A DNA stretch of 64,000 nucleotides, from positions 49,286,953 through 49,350,952 of the forward strand of contig NC_051068.1 of the NCBI RefSeq assembly GCF_004664715.2, in the 5' to 3' direction. Source of the stretch: Peromyscus leucopus. Taxonomy: Eukaryota > Chordata > Mammalia > Rodentia > Cricetidae. The position numbers and the translations under genes were made by a program. This document shows, in pieces, positions 11,635-21,955 of the stretch. Below the pieces are notes generated by a model. That model was not told where the DNA came from, did not search any database, and saw only the letters and a program-made list of their open reading frames with translations. How positions within the stretch are numbered: the stretch's first letter is position 1; every line of letters begins with the position of its first letter.

Positions 11635-12240
11635 CAGACAGGCCCGGCGGCAGCCGTAGGCAGAGGCCTGTAGGCCTGGCAGCGACCCGCAGAGGTATAC
11701 AGGCTGGGCAGAGGCAGGCAGGCCTGGCAGAGGCAGACAAGCCCGGCGCAGAGGCAGGCAGGAAGCCCCAGCAGATGGCGGCTGAAACACAGTTACAATA
11801 AAGACCAGAAACAGAGCTATTACCACCAAAGAGCTAGTGAAAACAAGCTCTTAATCAAGTGTTTGGAACAGGGACGCCTGTAATCCCAACATCCGGGGAA
11901 AAAGCTATTTCCATGGGATGGAACCAGAATGAATCTGAACACTCCATCTGAGGCCAACCCAGGGCTCAGCTGCCGATCCTGTGAAACCCAACTTGGAGGT
12001 GTTGGTGAGACTACACTGCTCAGCTGAAATCCATCCGGGAGAGGATTCAGATCCCTACAGTTTGAAGTCTGAAGAAACAAGATCAGATGAAGAGTCGACG
12101 AATGAACAAAACGTAACCTGGGAACACAGAAGAAGGTGCTGCCCAGCCACCAAACAAGATCACCAGAATAAATGCATAGACAAACACATAAGGGCAGAGG
12201 TTGGGACATTATTAAAATAGTAAAGCTTGTCAACATCTAT
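11635..12240 (+). mobile_element. GC-rich retroelement 5' region (L1 5' UTR-like)
   Basis: The first ~150 bp are strongly GC- and CpG-rich and built from imperfect repeats of a 'ggcaggcaggcctggcagag'-type unit, in sharp contrast with the AT-rich surroundings. A further ~450 bp of mixed sequence follows, ending near 'aacaaaacgtaacctgggaa', which loosely resembles the start of L1 ORF1. A decayed L1 3' end in the same orientation lies 100 bp downstream. I read it as a 5' UTR/promoter relic, but the family is uncertain. Confidence 0.35.
11773..11782 (+). promoter_or_regulatory. YY1-like motif in GC-rich segment
   Basis: 'agatggcggc' matches the YY1 core (AANATGGCGGC class). YY1 sites are known in L1 5' UTRs, where they help position transcription starts. 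Here it lies at the 3' edge of the GC-rich block. Activity is not shown. Confidence 0.35.
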
Positions 12241-12344
12241 GAAGCAGAATGAAATTCTAGTACTGAGAAAGGGAGGAACACATAGTGTCCCACTCCTAAC
12301 CAAGAACTGATAGCCACAGGCAAAGAGAAAATACATTTTACTCA

Positions 12345-12640
12345 CTGGAGGCAGGGGGTGTAATAATCACACTTAATATGTGCACCATACCCAGGAGTAG
12401 TTTGCCAATATAAAACAAACTCCATATTTTGTTTTGTTTTGGGAGAGACTGTTTTTTTTTTCTCCTATTGTTCATTTTTCTTTTTCTTTTTGCTTTGATT
12501 TTTATTTTTCTGATTTTGTTTTTATTTAAGTGAGATAATAAACTACAAAGTTAGCTGAGCATGGAGGTAGTGATGTGGGAGAATCTGAGAGGAATTCAGT
12601 AAGGGAAACTCTGATTAAAATATAACTTTTGAAAAATTTA
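12345..12640 (+). mobile_element. old L1 (Lx-like) 3' UTR end
   Basis: The order 'cacttaatatgtgcaccata', 'gccaatataaaacaaactcc', T-rich stretch, 'gtgagataataaact', purine-rich 'gggagaatctgagaggaatt' and an A-rich end matches the 3' terminus of old rodent L1 elements as I remember them. Confidence 0.6.
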
Positions 12641-13317
12641 GATAAAACAGTATATTACAAAATCAGAAGAAGCACAAGTTAGGATCCCCTCTACACTGCT
12701 TCTTCTCTGTAGACCAATTCCGGACAGTGCTTTAATAAAATGAAGATCAAATAAAGATTAGTGATCTTATAAAGTTGAGGCACTCAACACCAATCAGAAA
12801 CGGGGACTGTGGTGATATTAATTTTGATGGTAGGGTAACAGAAAGAAGAGCTCAGGCATTTCTTATCAAGTTTCTGACAAAAAATTTTCATAATTCTTGC
12901 TCTTTTTATCTCTATAAATTTAATCCAATATAGTGCACAAGTAACTGATGATTAAACAAAACAGGTACCACAGGATATAGAAATTTATGATGCTGACATT
13001 CAACTTATCCAGAAACGAAGTAGATGTCAGTGAGCAAATCAGACATTGATTAATTAGATAGACAGACAGAAATGCAGAGAGTTGATATACATAACAGGTA
13101 TAATTATAGGTATGCAAATCTTTTTGATATATGATTATTTGAAAGGATAGAAGACAATGATTAAAAGTAGAAAAGAATATTACAATAAACGTGACATTTA
13201 GCTGTATCTAAAGCAATCTAATTATTGTTAGCTGTTTTTATTGTCTCAACTTACAATAAATGCTTCAGTGTTTATGTGTGTGTGGGGGCTATAAATGGAT
13301 AACAGTAAAGGACATAA
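12641..13317. other. no recognised feature
   Basis: AT-rich DNA; nothing identified. Confidence 0.45.
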
Positions 13318-13326
13318 TTTCTTTTT

Positions 13327-13372
<46 letters not shown>

Positions 13373-13443
13373 TTCCTTCCTTCCTTCCTTCCTTCCTTCC
13401 TTCCTTCCTTTCTTTCTTTCTTTCTTTCTTTTTTTTTTTTTTT
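13318..13443. repeat. (TTTC)n/(TTCC)n/(TTTC)n/T-run compound microsatellite
   Basis: About 12 TTTC units, then 9-10 TTCC units, then TTTC units and a T-run joining directly to the B1 at 13441. It is the expanded antisense poly(A) tail of that B1. The Ser/Phe/Leu and Lys/Glu/Arg frames across it are artefacts. Confidence 0.95.
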
Positions 13444-13599
13444 GGAGACAGGGTTTTTCTGTGTATTTTTGGTGCCTGTCCTGGATCTCACTCTGTAGAC
13501 CAGGCTGGCCTCGAACTCACAGAGATCTGCCTGGATCTGCCTCCCAAGTGCTGGGAGTAAAGGCTTGACCTGCCGCCACCACCACCACCACTGCCTGCC
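13441..13599 (-). mobile_element. B1 SINE
   Basis: Near full-length B1 in antisense orientation ('ggagacagggtttttctgtg' to 'ctgcctgcc'). The head includes a small (CCA)n expansion at 13576-13592. An imperfect duplication, 'acataatttct' / 'acaaaatttct', flanks tail and head. Confidence 0.93.
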
Positions 13600-13789
13600 A
13601 GAACAAAATTTCTAAGTAGAGAAGCTTTAAAAATTATATAAGCTTCACAGATGACAATCAAAAATACAAGACTTATTAAAATCAACATGTAAATATTGAA
13701 AAATGTTGAAAATTACATTGGAATCTAATTTTTCTTTGTTGCAGTGATTCTTTTATTTTCATGATCTTTTAAATTTTATTTATTTACTT

Positions 13790-13928
13790 TATTTTTTCAT
13801 GCAGAGTCTCTCTTAGCTCTTGCTGGTCTGAAACACACTGTGTAAATCAGGATAGACTTGAACTCACATAGATAACTCACTTGTTTCTTTCAAATGTTGG
13901 GTTGAAATGTGTAGGCCACCATTCCGGC
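13790..13928 (-). mobile_element. diverged B1 SINE
   Basis: An antisense B1 with many substitutions ('cttgaactcacatagataac', 'aatgttgggttgaaatgtgt'), clearly older than the copy 200 bp upstream. Confidence 0.75.
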
Positions 13929-14700
13929 CTTGAATTACACTTGTTTCATACCAATGATAACAGTTGCCAACTAAGAAATATTGAGATATTTAACATTAAG
14001 AGATGAATATCTTTTTCTTTATGATTTCAAGAAACAGAAGAGAAGCAGATTTTGGAAGAAATCTAAGTATCAAATGGAAAATTAAAAAACAAGAAACAGA
14101 AAAATTACAGAAAGATTGCTTGCTGGCCACTATTAAGTTTTATGTTATTATTATGACAATCGTAAGAGAATAAAAATACAACAGTATAAAATTTTAGAGA
14201 AAATGTTATTTTATTGCAAAGTCAAGAGATATAGGATAAATGTTTATGAGAATGAATGAGTGGAGTAGGAAACATAAAAAGTGGGGCTGATATCATTTCC
14301 TGAGAATGTGATTCAAATAGCATTGTGAGTGATGGGATAATGTGTTAGCCTTGAATTTGAGGAAAGTATGGTTATCTCTGACAGGGTCAGGATTTAAGTG
14401 ATAATAGGTATTATTTCAGTTACATTTTTAGATATAGGTTTGGGAAATTGGGCTGTTCATGCCAGATAGTCTCTGAACAGGAAGGTAGATGATAAGGTCA
14501 CTCTCTGAAATGATAGGGTGGAAATGATAGAGATCCAGACCGGAAAAGAGTGTTAGAATAACTGTAATAGAAACATGAAATTTAGCTCCCTGTGAGCTTC
14601 GAAGAGTATCCTAGGATGGCTTCTGTGCTGTAGATTAAGATAACAAGTCTTAAATGTGTAAGAGATTGCAGCCAAAAATATGTTTAGCTACATTTTTTTT
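13929..14700. other. no recognised feature
   Basis: AT-rich, non-repetitive; nothing identified. Confidence 0.45.
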
Positions 14701-15270
14701 TCCCGTAGCTCTACCATTCAACAGTCTGAGAGTGGGACTGAAAATTACATTTTCTGTTTGGGAACTACGTAGGAAAGGTGAGAAAGTTCTGTCTATTTTC
14801 TAACTGGAGCACTTGGAGCAGATGTTGACACCTTTTACTAATGAGTAAAAATGTTATGCATAATCATCAGGAGCTCATTGATTCTATACCGTCAGTTGTT
14901 GGTCACAGAACTCACACGAGGGAAGCTGTGTCACAGTTTCAGTGTCTGGCAGACAGTTACACAAACACAGAGGGTGAAATTATGTTTATAGTAGCACTTG
15001 GGAATTAAGTGCTGAAACTCATCCACTTCATAATTTGATTTTGGCACCTCCTTTTAATCTCCTCTGGATAGAGCAGAGCTCTGCTAGCAAGTGGTGGATT
15101 ACACTCTGACTTGATGTTTTGAGAGGTGGTGAATTGCTTTTGACATTACTTGCATTTTTAATACTTAGGGAGAAGCATGATGAAATCGAGCGTGAAACCA
15201 ATAAGAATAACTTGAAATGTTTCAAATAGAAAGGAATGTCATAGAATTGTATTAAATCAATCCTCATAGA
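14701..15270. other. non-repetitive block; candidate conserved noncoding sequence
   Basis: Higher-complexity sequence without any repeat family that I recognise. It includes a 69-bp stretch (14709-14777) with an acceptor-like 'tttttttcccgtag' before it and a donor-like 'aag/gtgagaaag' after it. Such pairs occur by chance, and the evidence for an exon is weak. Confidence 0.2.
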
Positions 15271-16490
15271 AATGTATTAGATATTTCCATTTCAAGTATA
15301 CAAATAATTTGCATAGATAATTTTTTTAAAGAGGGTTGTAACATTGCTCCTTTCTGCTTGTGGTTGTTACTAATGTGGTCTACCTGCAATTTGGGATTTA
15401 ACTTAATTCTTCAAGATATTTATAAAAGGTTAAATTTATGTATTTGTAATATATAAATAACTACATATTTGTTATTTATTTCATAACTTTTTTGTACAAG
15501 GTAAAAATACCAAAAGATGAGTTAGCGTGAAGTGATTTTTTGTATTACTGGTACAAAAATTACTTAAGGACATGGCAAGCCTTTCCCTGAATGTTTTTAG
15601 TGACTTATGAACAATTGCCAAACCGAGGAGACACTGTGCATTAAAACTATGTAGGTATTAGGTTAACACAGGATGATGGTCATGAAGGTAACTGATGGAA
15701 GTTGGGATCCTGAAATTTAGATAAGGAATTTAGTGCCAACACAGAGTATAATAATTTAACATTGCTCATTAAATTTTCAACCTAAGTCTCTCATGATTTA
15801 TATGTCAGTAATACATTTAACATGATGTAATATTTCATATAATTAGAAATAATGTCTTCTTGCTAAGTTGTTACATTTCTATGTTACTTTACAGTAGGTT
15901 GATAATGTTTATCAATCTATCAACTTTGGAACCTGAAATGAGAAGTCCAAGAATGTCTCAGCTTAATGTTTAATAGTTTGTTTTATATTCAAATCCTATT
16001 CAATCAGGAATAGGGCAGAGATTCTCTGAATGACATACATCAGTGTCTCTTCTTTGTGATGATCTTCTTACATCCATGAGAAGAAATATAGGTAAGTGTG
16101 ACAGACAAATTTAATAGTCCCTCCATTTGTTTCTGATTCATTGAGTCCCTTGAAGGAGCAAAAATAGGTATTAATGTATTATGAATATTGTCATAATTGG
16201 GTTTGTGTACAGAGAAGATTTAAAAAAAACAATTTTGCTTACAGATTTCATGAAGGAAATCTGGAAAAGAATCATCCATTTTCTTTTTTTTTTCAATTTT
16301 CAGAAAAAAAGAAGTACTTTGAGAATTCCATACAGCATATTTTGACCATATTAACACTCTTCCCTAATCCTTCCTGGATTCAACCCTTATTCTCTATGAA
16401 ACCAACATTGTGTTTGAGACAAATAGATTAACAAAAACAAACAAATAAACAAAATTCATGCAACAACAAAACAACTTTCAAGACAAATTT
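15271..16490. other. no recognised feature
   Basis: AT-rich DNA; the 85-codon frame near 16.2-16.4 kb has no recognisable domain. Confidence 0.45.
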
Positions 16491-16925
16491 CTACTGCCCA
16501 AATATTCTTGGATGTGTGGTCGTCCGGTAGGTCATCAAGAGCTTACTAGAAGCTACACTGAGAGAAAACTGTCTTCCCTTCTCTCATCAGCTGATACTAA
16601 TAATCCCATGGCTAGGAATGGAACTTTGTGCCCAGCTCCCCTCTCCATGCTGGAGTTTGGTCCATTTGGGACTTGTGGAAGTTTTGTGTATTCTGTCCCA
16701 GGAGCTGTGAGCTTGTATTTGCAGCTGCCCAGTTGTGTCCAGAAGGTAGGATGTGTATAGTCATTGCTATCTCTGGAACTCTCATTCTTTCTTCACTGAT
16801 CTCTGAGCTTGCAGGGGAGGGAGATAAGTTGTTTATGTTCCCCTCAGGGCTAAGCATTCTGCACTCTCTTATTCTAATTGTACTTGTCACAACTCCTGTT
16901 CTTTCAGTCTTCATTTGTATTGTGT
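16491..16925 (+). repeat. R1-like dispersed repeat fragment
   Basis: Phrases such as 'gcccagctcccctctccatg', 'gcagctgcccagttgtgtcc' and 'cagggctaagcattctgcac' follow the order of a rodent repeat related to R1. Overlapping frames of about 100 codons on both strands are by-products. Confidence 0.5.
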
Positions 16926-18371
16926 AGTTTCTGTTTTCTGAATCTCACCATTAATAAAATAATGGAAATTGTTTAAAGTTTTACATTTTTATGTCCTCAA
17001 CTTTCCCAATCAATTGCTTTTTCAGATATTATAATTTGTAATTCATAGATATTTAAGTATAAATACGTGATTGATGATAGAAAGAAAAATGATAAAGTGA
17101 TAGATGATACCTAGCTAGCCATATACGTAGGTAACAAATGAATACAAAACAAGATAGATTATTACACACATAAAGATGCACTCCACAAATAATTTAACTA
17201 AGTAAATCATACCATAGATTTTCATACCCCATTTAGTGATGCATTGTGTTGAAATGAAACCAAAAGCTTGGAGTCATATAGACTATCTTTAATGAAATCA
17301 TTTTCCTACATTATTCATTGCTTTATAGAGTGTCAAGGAATTTTCAGTTCGTTTTGAATACTTTGGCAGCTTTCAGGAATAATATTTCTTTAGATTCCAC
17401 TTTCATTTTGAACAATGTACAATAGAATACAAAATTTCTCTTAATGTTAAATTGAAATTCTTTTTAGATTTGGAAAGAGAAGGACTAAAGTCAATCACTC
17501 AATTGCTTTTTAATTTGTTTTCCTAATGGAGCATATCTATCAAAATATGCATTTCTTATTTAGATTCATAATATACAAACAAGTCATGAAAATTTAATGA
17601 AAATGAGAAAATATTTATGTTCCAAAAGAATAAATATTGACAGTCTTCCATTTTTGCTTTTTCCCCAACATCACTCAACATCCACAAAAACAAATGTGTT
17701 AACAGATCTTTTCTTAACCACTCTAAATATTGATACCTGACATCAGTTCTGCTGTCCTGACATGAACTAGCCTTTTCTTTCAAGGTATCCATAATTCAGA
17801 TCACATCCTGCAATTACACTGCTACTTTCAGACTCTGTAGGCATGTATATGGCTGTTTCTGCAGTTTCCCTTTACACTGCCAATTACATTATACAATGCC
17901 AATCACTGTTCTGTTTTGAGATAAAATATTAACTCTATCAGTATCGTATTTTACAATCATATTCAAAACAATCTAAATTTTGTTCTCCATAGATATAAAG
18001 AGACGTTAATTTATTGTAATTTCATTATAATTATTTATGAGTTTTTTGTCTAATTCATAATATTGACCTTTTGGACTTTGTATATTTGGTATTTTCTATA
18101 GAAATTTCCATATAAAAACTGTTGGGTTTATGTATTTTATTTTTCATTTAAACATTTATTTATCCAAATGATTTTGTATTTGGAATTTGATATACTATAT
18201 ACAATCTACTATTAGAGTTCCAATTTCTATGCTTTTGTTGCATTTGTCCTACTAAAATAATTTAATTTGCTGTTTTAAAATACATTTTTGGCCATCATAC
18301 CAACATGGTTTTATTTTGACCTTTTTATAAATATATATGGCTATACTTTGTTCATATTCACCCCCACCCCT

Positions 18372-18375
<4 letters not shown>
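16926..18375. other. no recognised feature
   Basis: AT-rich DNA with no identified repeat. The 78-codon minus frame at 17.56-17.79 kb shows no domain. Confidence 0.45.
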
Positions 18376-18434
<59 letters not shown>

Positions 18435-18474
18435 CTCTCTCTCCCTCTCACTCCCCCTTTCCTCTCTCTCCCCC

Positions 18475-18535
<61 letters not shown>

Positions 18536-18647
18536 CCTTTTCTCTCTCTCTCTCCCTTCTCTCTCTCTCTCTCCCTTTCCTCTTTCTCTCTCTCCCTCTC
18601 TCTCTCCCTTTCCTCTCTCTCTCCCCTTCCTCCCCTCTCTCTCTCCC

Positions 18648-18716
<69 letters not shown>
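18376..18716. repeat. ~340-bp (TC)n-rich polypyrimidine tract
   Basis: Several long (TC)n arrays separated by CCCTTT-type interruptions, wholly pyrimidine on the plus strand. The interruptions recur ('tccctttcctctctctctc'), suggesting expansion by duplication of larger blocks. The Leu-Ser and Arg-Glu frames of up to 163 codons across it are artefacts. The tract abuts the remaining half of a B1. Confidence 0.97.
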
Positions 18717-18718
<2 letters not shown>

Positions 18719-18808
18719 TAGCCCAGGCTTGTCTTGAAATCATAATCTTCCTGCTCCAACATCCTGGTTGCTAGAATTATAGTCATGTGCTACTACCCTA
18801 CCTTGGTA
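18717..18808 (-). mobile_element. B1 SINE, 5' half only
   Basis: Antisense B1 from 'gtagcccaggcttgtcttga' to the head region 'gtgctactacccta'. The 3' half and tail are absent, and the CT tract begins where they should be. Confidence 0.7.
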
Positions 18809-18859
18809 AAATGATTATTCGGTCCAATATCCCCAATCTACATTAGAAATAAAAGCATA

Positions 18860-19014
18860 GCCAGGCAGTGGTGGCCCACACATGCCTTTAATCCAAGCAC
18901 TTGGGAGGCAAAGCCAGGTGGATCTCTTGTGAGTTTGAGGCCAGCTTGGGCTACAGAATGAGTTCCAGGACAGGCACCAAAACTGCATGGAGAAACCCTG
19001 TCTAGAAAAACCAA

Positions 19015-19049
<35 letters not shown>

Positions 19050-19071
19050 GAAAACAAAAAACAAAAACAAA
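18860..19071 (+). mobile_element. B1 SINE with (AATC)n tail and TSD
   Basis: Full-length B1 ('gccaggcagtggtggcccac' to 'aaaccctgtctag') with the cricetid-style 'caggcaccaaaactgcatgg'. The tail contains eight AATC units (19016-19047) and further A-rich sequence. The 15-bp duplication 'agaaataaaagcata' is perfect at 18845-18859 and 19072-19086. Confidence 0.97.
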
Positions 19072-19086
19072 AGAAATAAAAGCATA

Positions 19087-19718
19087 TAGTAAAATTATAA
19101 AATTCAAGTGTGTTAAGTCTCCTAGTACCTCTTTTATTTACTTAAACCATAACTAAATGCCTTACTATGGACTCAGCTCAGATGGACATGGTATCTACCA
19201 GCTTGTCTCATAATCAAGTCACAAACAGCTACTAATTTGAAATACGTGTCTTCTGAGTGTTCCCTCTGAAATTCTGTGCTTTCATATCTCCATATGGAAA
19301 GCTTTTTCACATCTGCTTCATCTGAAATATTCCCAGTTTCTTAGGTACCCAACATCAAACACTTGGCCTAGCAAATTGTTTTGAATTCTAGGTAATTTAT
19401 TTCATTATGCTGTCTTTTATATTTCTAGTCCATGATTGCATGTGTATATTTTAAACTATTTTATCTCTTTTATTCTCACAGTTTTCATCAGAATTTAAAC
19501 CTCATTCTCCTTGATTTTTCCATCTTCACCAGAGGAAAAGTAGTCTTCACTCTTTCCTGTGTAATACACAAATGAGAATGTTTCTGGCAATGCTGCTATC
19601 ATTCTCTCGGCCTTGATAATATGTATTTCACATAACATACTGTTTTTACCTGTCTTTATATCTTTATATAGGTTCACTTCATATCCCTCCAAGTGAGTGT
19701 GGAAATAAATGTGTGATA
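19087..19718. other. no recognised feature
   Basis: Non-repetitive AT-rich DNA; nothing identified. Confidence 0.45.
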
Positions 19719-19731
19719 ATTAATAGAAGAC

Positions 19732-19782
<51 letters not shown>

Positions 19783-19801
19783 ATATTAATAGAAGACCTA
19801 A
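19719..19801. repeat. (TA)n microsatellite between 17-bp direct repeats
   Basis: 'attaatagaagacctaa' occurs exactly at 19719-19735 and 19785-19801, on either side of about 22 TA units. Confidence 0.9.
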
Positions 19802-19954
19802 CATATACATACATATGATTTTCTTTAAAGCCTATGAAAGAGGCATTGTAATTTCTCTTTTTTCAAACAGGTTGCAGAAAACTCAATATATATAACATTA
19901 AACTAATAGAAATATTAACTTTCAGAATAATATTCCCAGTTTAAACCCTATGAC

Positions 19955-20607
19955 ATTTTTTTTCTTTTATTTTATTTTACAATGCCATTCAGTTCTACAT
20001 ATCAGCCACGGATTTCCTTGTTCTCCCCTCTCCTGTCCCCCTCCCCTTCCCCCCAGCCCACCCCCTATTCCCACCTCCTCCAGGGCAAAGCCTCCCTCGA
20101 GGACTGAGATCAACCTGGTAGACTCAGTCCAGGCAAGTCCAGTCCCCTCGTCCCAGATTGAGCCAAGCGTCGCTGCATAAGTCCCAGGTTTCAATCAGCT
20201 AACTCATGCAATGAGCACAGGACCTGGTACCACTGGCTAGATGCCTCCCAAACAGATCAAGCCAATCAACTGTCTCACCTATTCAGAGGGCCTGATCCAG
20301 TTGGGGGCCCCTCAGCCTTTGGTTCATAGTTCATGTGTTTCCATTCGTTTGGCTATTTGTCCCCATGCTTTATCCAACTTTGGTTTCAACAATTCTCTCT
20401 CATATAAACCATTCTCTTTCTCACTAATTAGACTCCCGGAGCTCCACCAGGGGCCTTGCCGTGAATCTCTGAATTCAGATTCCTCAGTCCTTGAATGGGT
20501 TTTCTGGCACGACTATTAGGGAGTTTGGTCATCCCATCACCGGAGTAGGTCAGTTCCAGCTGTCTCTTAGAGGCCCACAGAAATCCACAAAGATACCCCC
20601 ACAATAG
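19955..20607 (-). mobile_element. L1 3' UTR with inverted 5' end (twin-primed) and TSD
   Basis: Antisense L1 3' UTR of the same lineage as 7.0-7.8 kb. The last ~40 bp (20568-20607, 'aggcccacagaaatccacaa'...) are the reverse complement of the sequence expected a few bases further on, as comparison with 7684-7714 shows ('gtatctttgtggatctccgt'). A 10-bp duplication, 'accctatgac', flanks it at 19945-19954 and 20608-20617. About 15 bases are missing at the inversion junction. Confidence 0.93.
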
Positions 20608-20780
20608 ACCCTATGACTTTTTATCTTCAGCTTTGGATGCGGTATATATCAGTCCAATTGTGGTTTTTTTATGACATATATAACAAGGAAAAATTGTAGC
20701 AGTTATTTTCATGTGTATTTATGCAAATTCAAGTAAAATATCGAATGTAAAATGTGAGCTTATAAAGATTTTTATAATGG

Positions 20781-20940
20781 ACACACACATGTGTATATAT
20801 GTATGTATATATATGTGTGTGTGTGTGTGTGTATAAAATATACAGGTTTGGAGATTATATATATATAATCTCCAATTAATATATATATTAATATATATAC
20901 AATTAATATATATACAAAATCATATAATATATATATACAA
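20781..20940. repeat. TA/TG-rich low-complexity tract with 28-bp palindrome
   Basis: (TATG)n and (TG)n runs followed by a perfect 28-bp palindrome at 20848-20875 (arms ttggagatta / taatctccaa around four TA units) and repeated 'aattaatatatatac' motifs. Confidence 0.9.
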
Positions 20941-21768
20941 AATCACAAGATTCTTGATGAAAAATTCAAATTTAAATAATTAATTACAACTATACCTCTT
21001 TTAAATGACCTCTTAACAGCATTTCCATAACATAAAACACAATTTCCATTTATACTAAACCAGCATCTATTATTTAGTTACAGAAATGTCATCTTAGATT
21101 CTACTATGATAAAATTTATGAGAAATAACCATGAAATTATAGTTTTACTAGGTGGCTTCAGTGGTTTTGGGAAACTTAAACTAAAGCATGGATTTGTGAA
21201 GGAGATGAACTGAGAGGCAGGATTAGTGATAGATGAGACAGGATTATGACCCAGATACATTGCTTATATATGAAATTTTGAAGGAGTTAATTAAACAAAC
21301 TTTTGGTTGAGAATTCTAGTCAAAGATTCCTATACTCAATAAATATAAAACAAGCTTTCAAATAAAATAACCTGTTTCCAAATTGTATTTCATATGACAA
21401 TGCTAATGTTTTTCCTTACATAAACAATATCTTATCATGTATCTTTCAAACTCAAGAATGGAAAAAAATGTTATGTAATTATAGAGGGTAAGAATAAAAT
21501 GTGTACCAGAAAACATAATAGATATGACGGTTTTACACCTTTAATATTTTATTTTAATTTGTGAGTAGGTTTGTGTTGCCCAAATTTCTGTCTCTGCAAC
21601 TGCAGTACCTGTAGAGGCCAGATGAGGACATCAGACATTCTGGAGCATGGATTACAGATTATTACCAGCTATATGGATTGTGGGAATGGGACACAAGTCC
21701 TCCGGAGGAGCAGCCAGCACTGTCAACCACTGAGCTCTCTTTCTTCTAGCTCCAAAGATGGTTAATTT
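20941..21768. other. no recognised feature
   Basis: AT-rich DNA. At 21.57-21.76 kb there is a less AT-rich stretch ('tgtcaaccactgagctctct') that may be a SINE-related remnant, not resolved. Confidence 0.4.
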
Positions 21769-21955
21769 TTATTTTATTTTATTTTATTTTATTTTTTATT
21801 TTATTTTATTTTATTTAGAGGTAGAGAATCTCTGTGTAACAGCCCTAGCTGTTCTGGAAAGCTTTGTAGACCACACTATCCTCGAACTCACAGAGATCCA
21901 TCTGCCTCTGCCTCTAAGGTGCTGGGATCAAAGGCATGAACTACTGCCTCCTGGC
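21769..21955 (-). mobile_element. diverged B1 SINE with (TTTTA)n tail
   Basis: Antisense B1 body at 21819-21955 ('cctcgaactcacagagatcc', 'tgctgggatcaaaggcatga'). Its tail is a TTTTA array at 21769-21818. An imperfect duplication, 'gatggttaatt' / 'gatagttaatc', suggests moderate age. Confidence 0.85.

Noticed and set aside
11820..12236. 138-codon minus-strand frame
   Set aside because: It is antisense to the retroelement-like 11.6-12.2 kb segment, with no recognisable protein similarity.
18252..18786. Reading frames of 112-163 codons on both strands (Leu-Ser or Arg-Glu rich)
   Set aside because: They are translations of the CT microsatellite; open frames on both strands follow from the dinucleotide.
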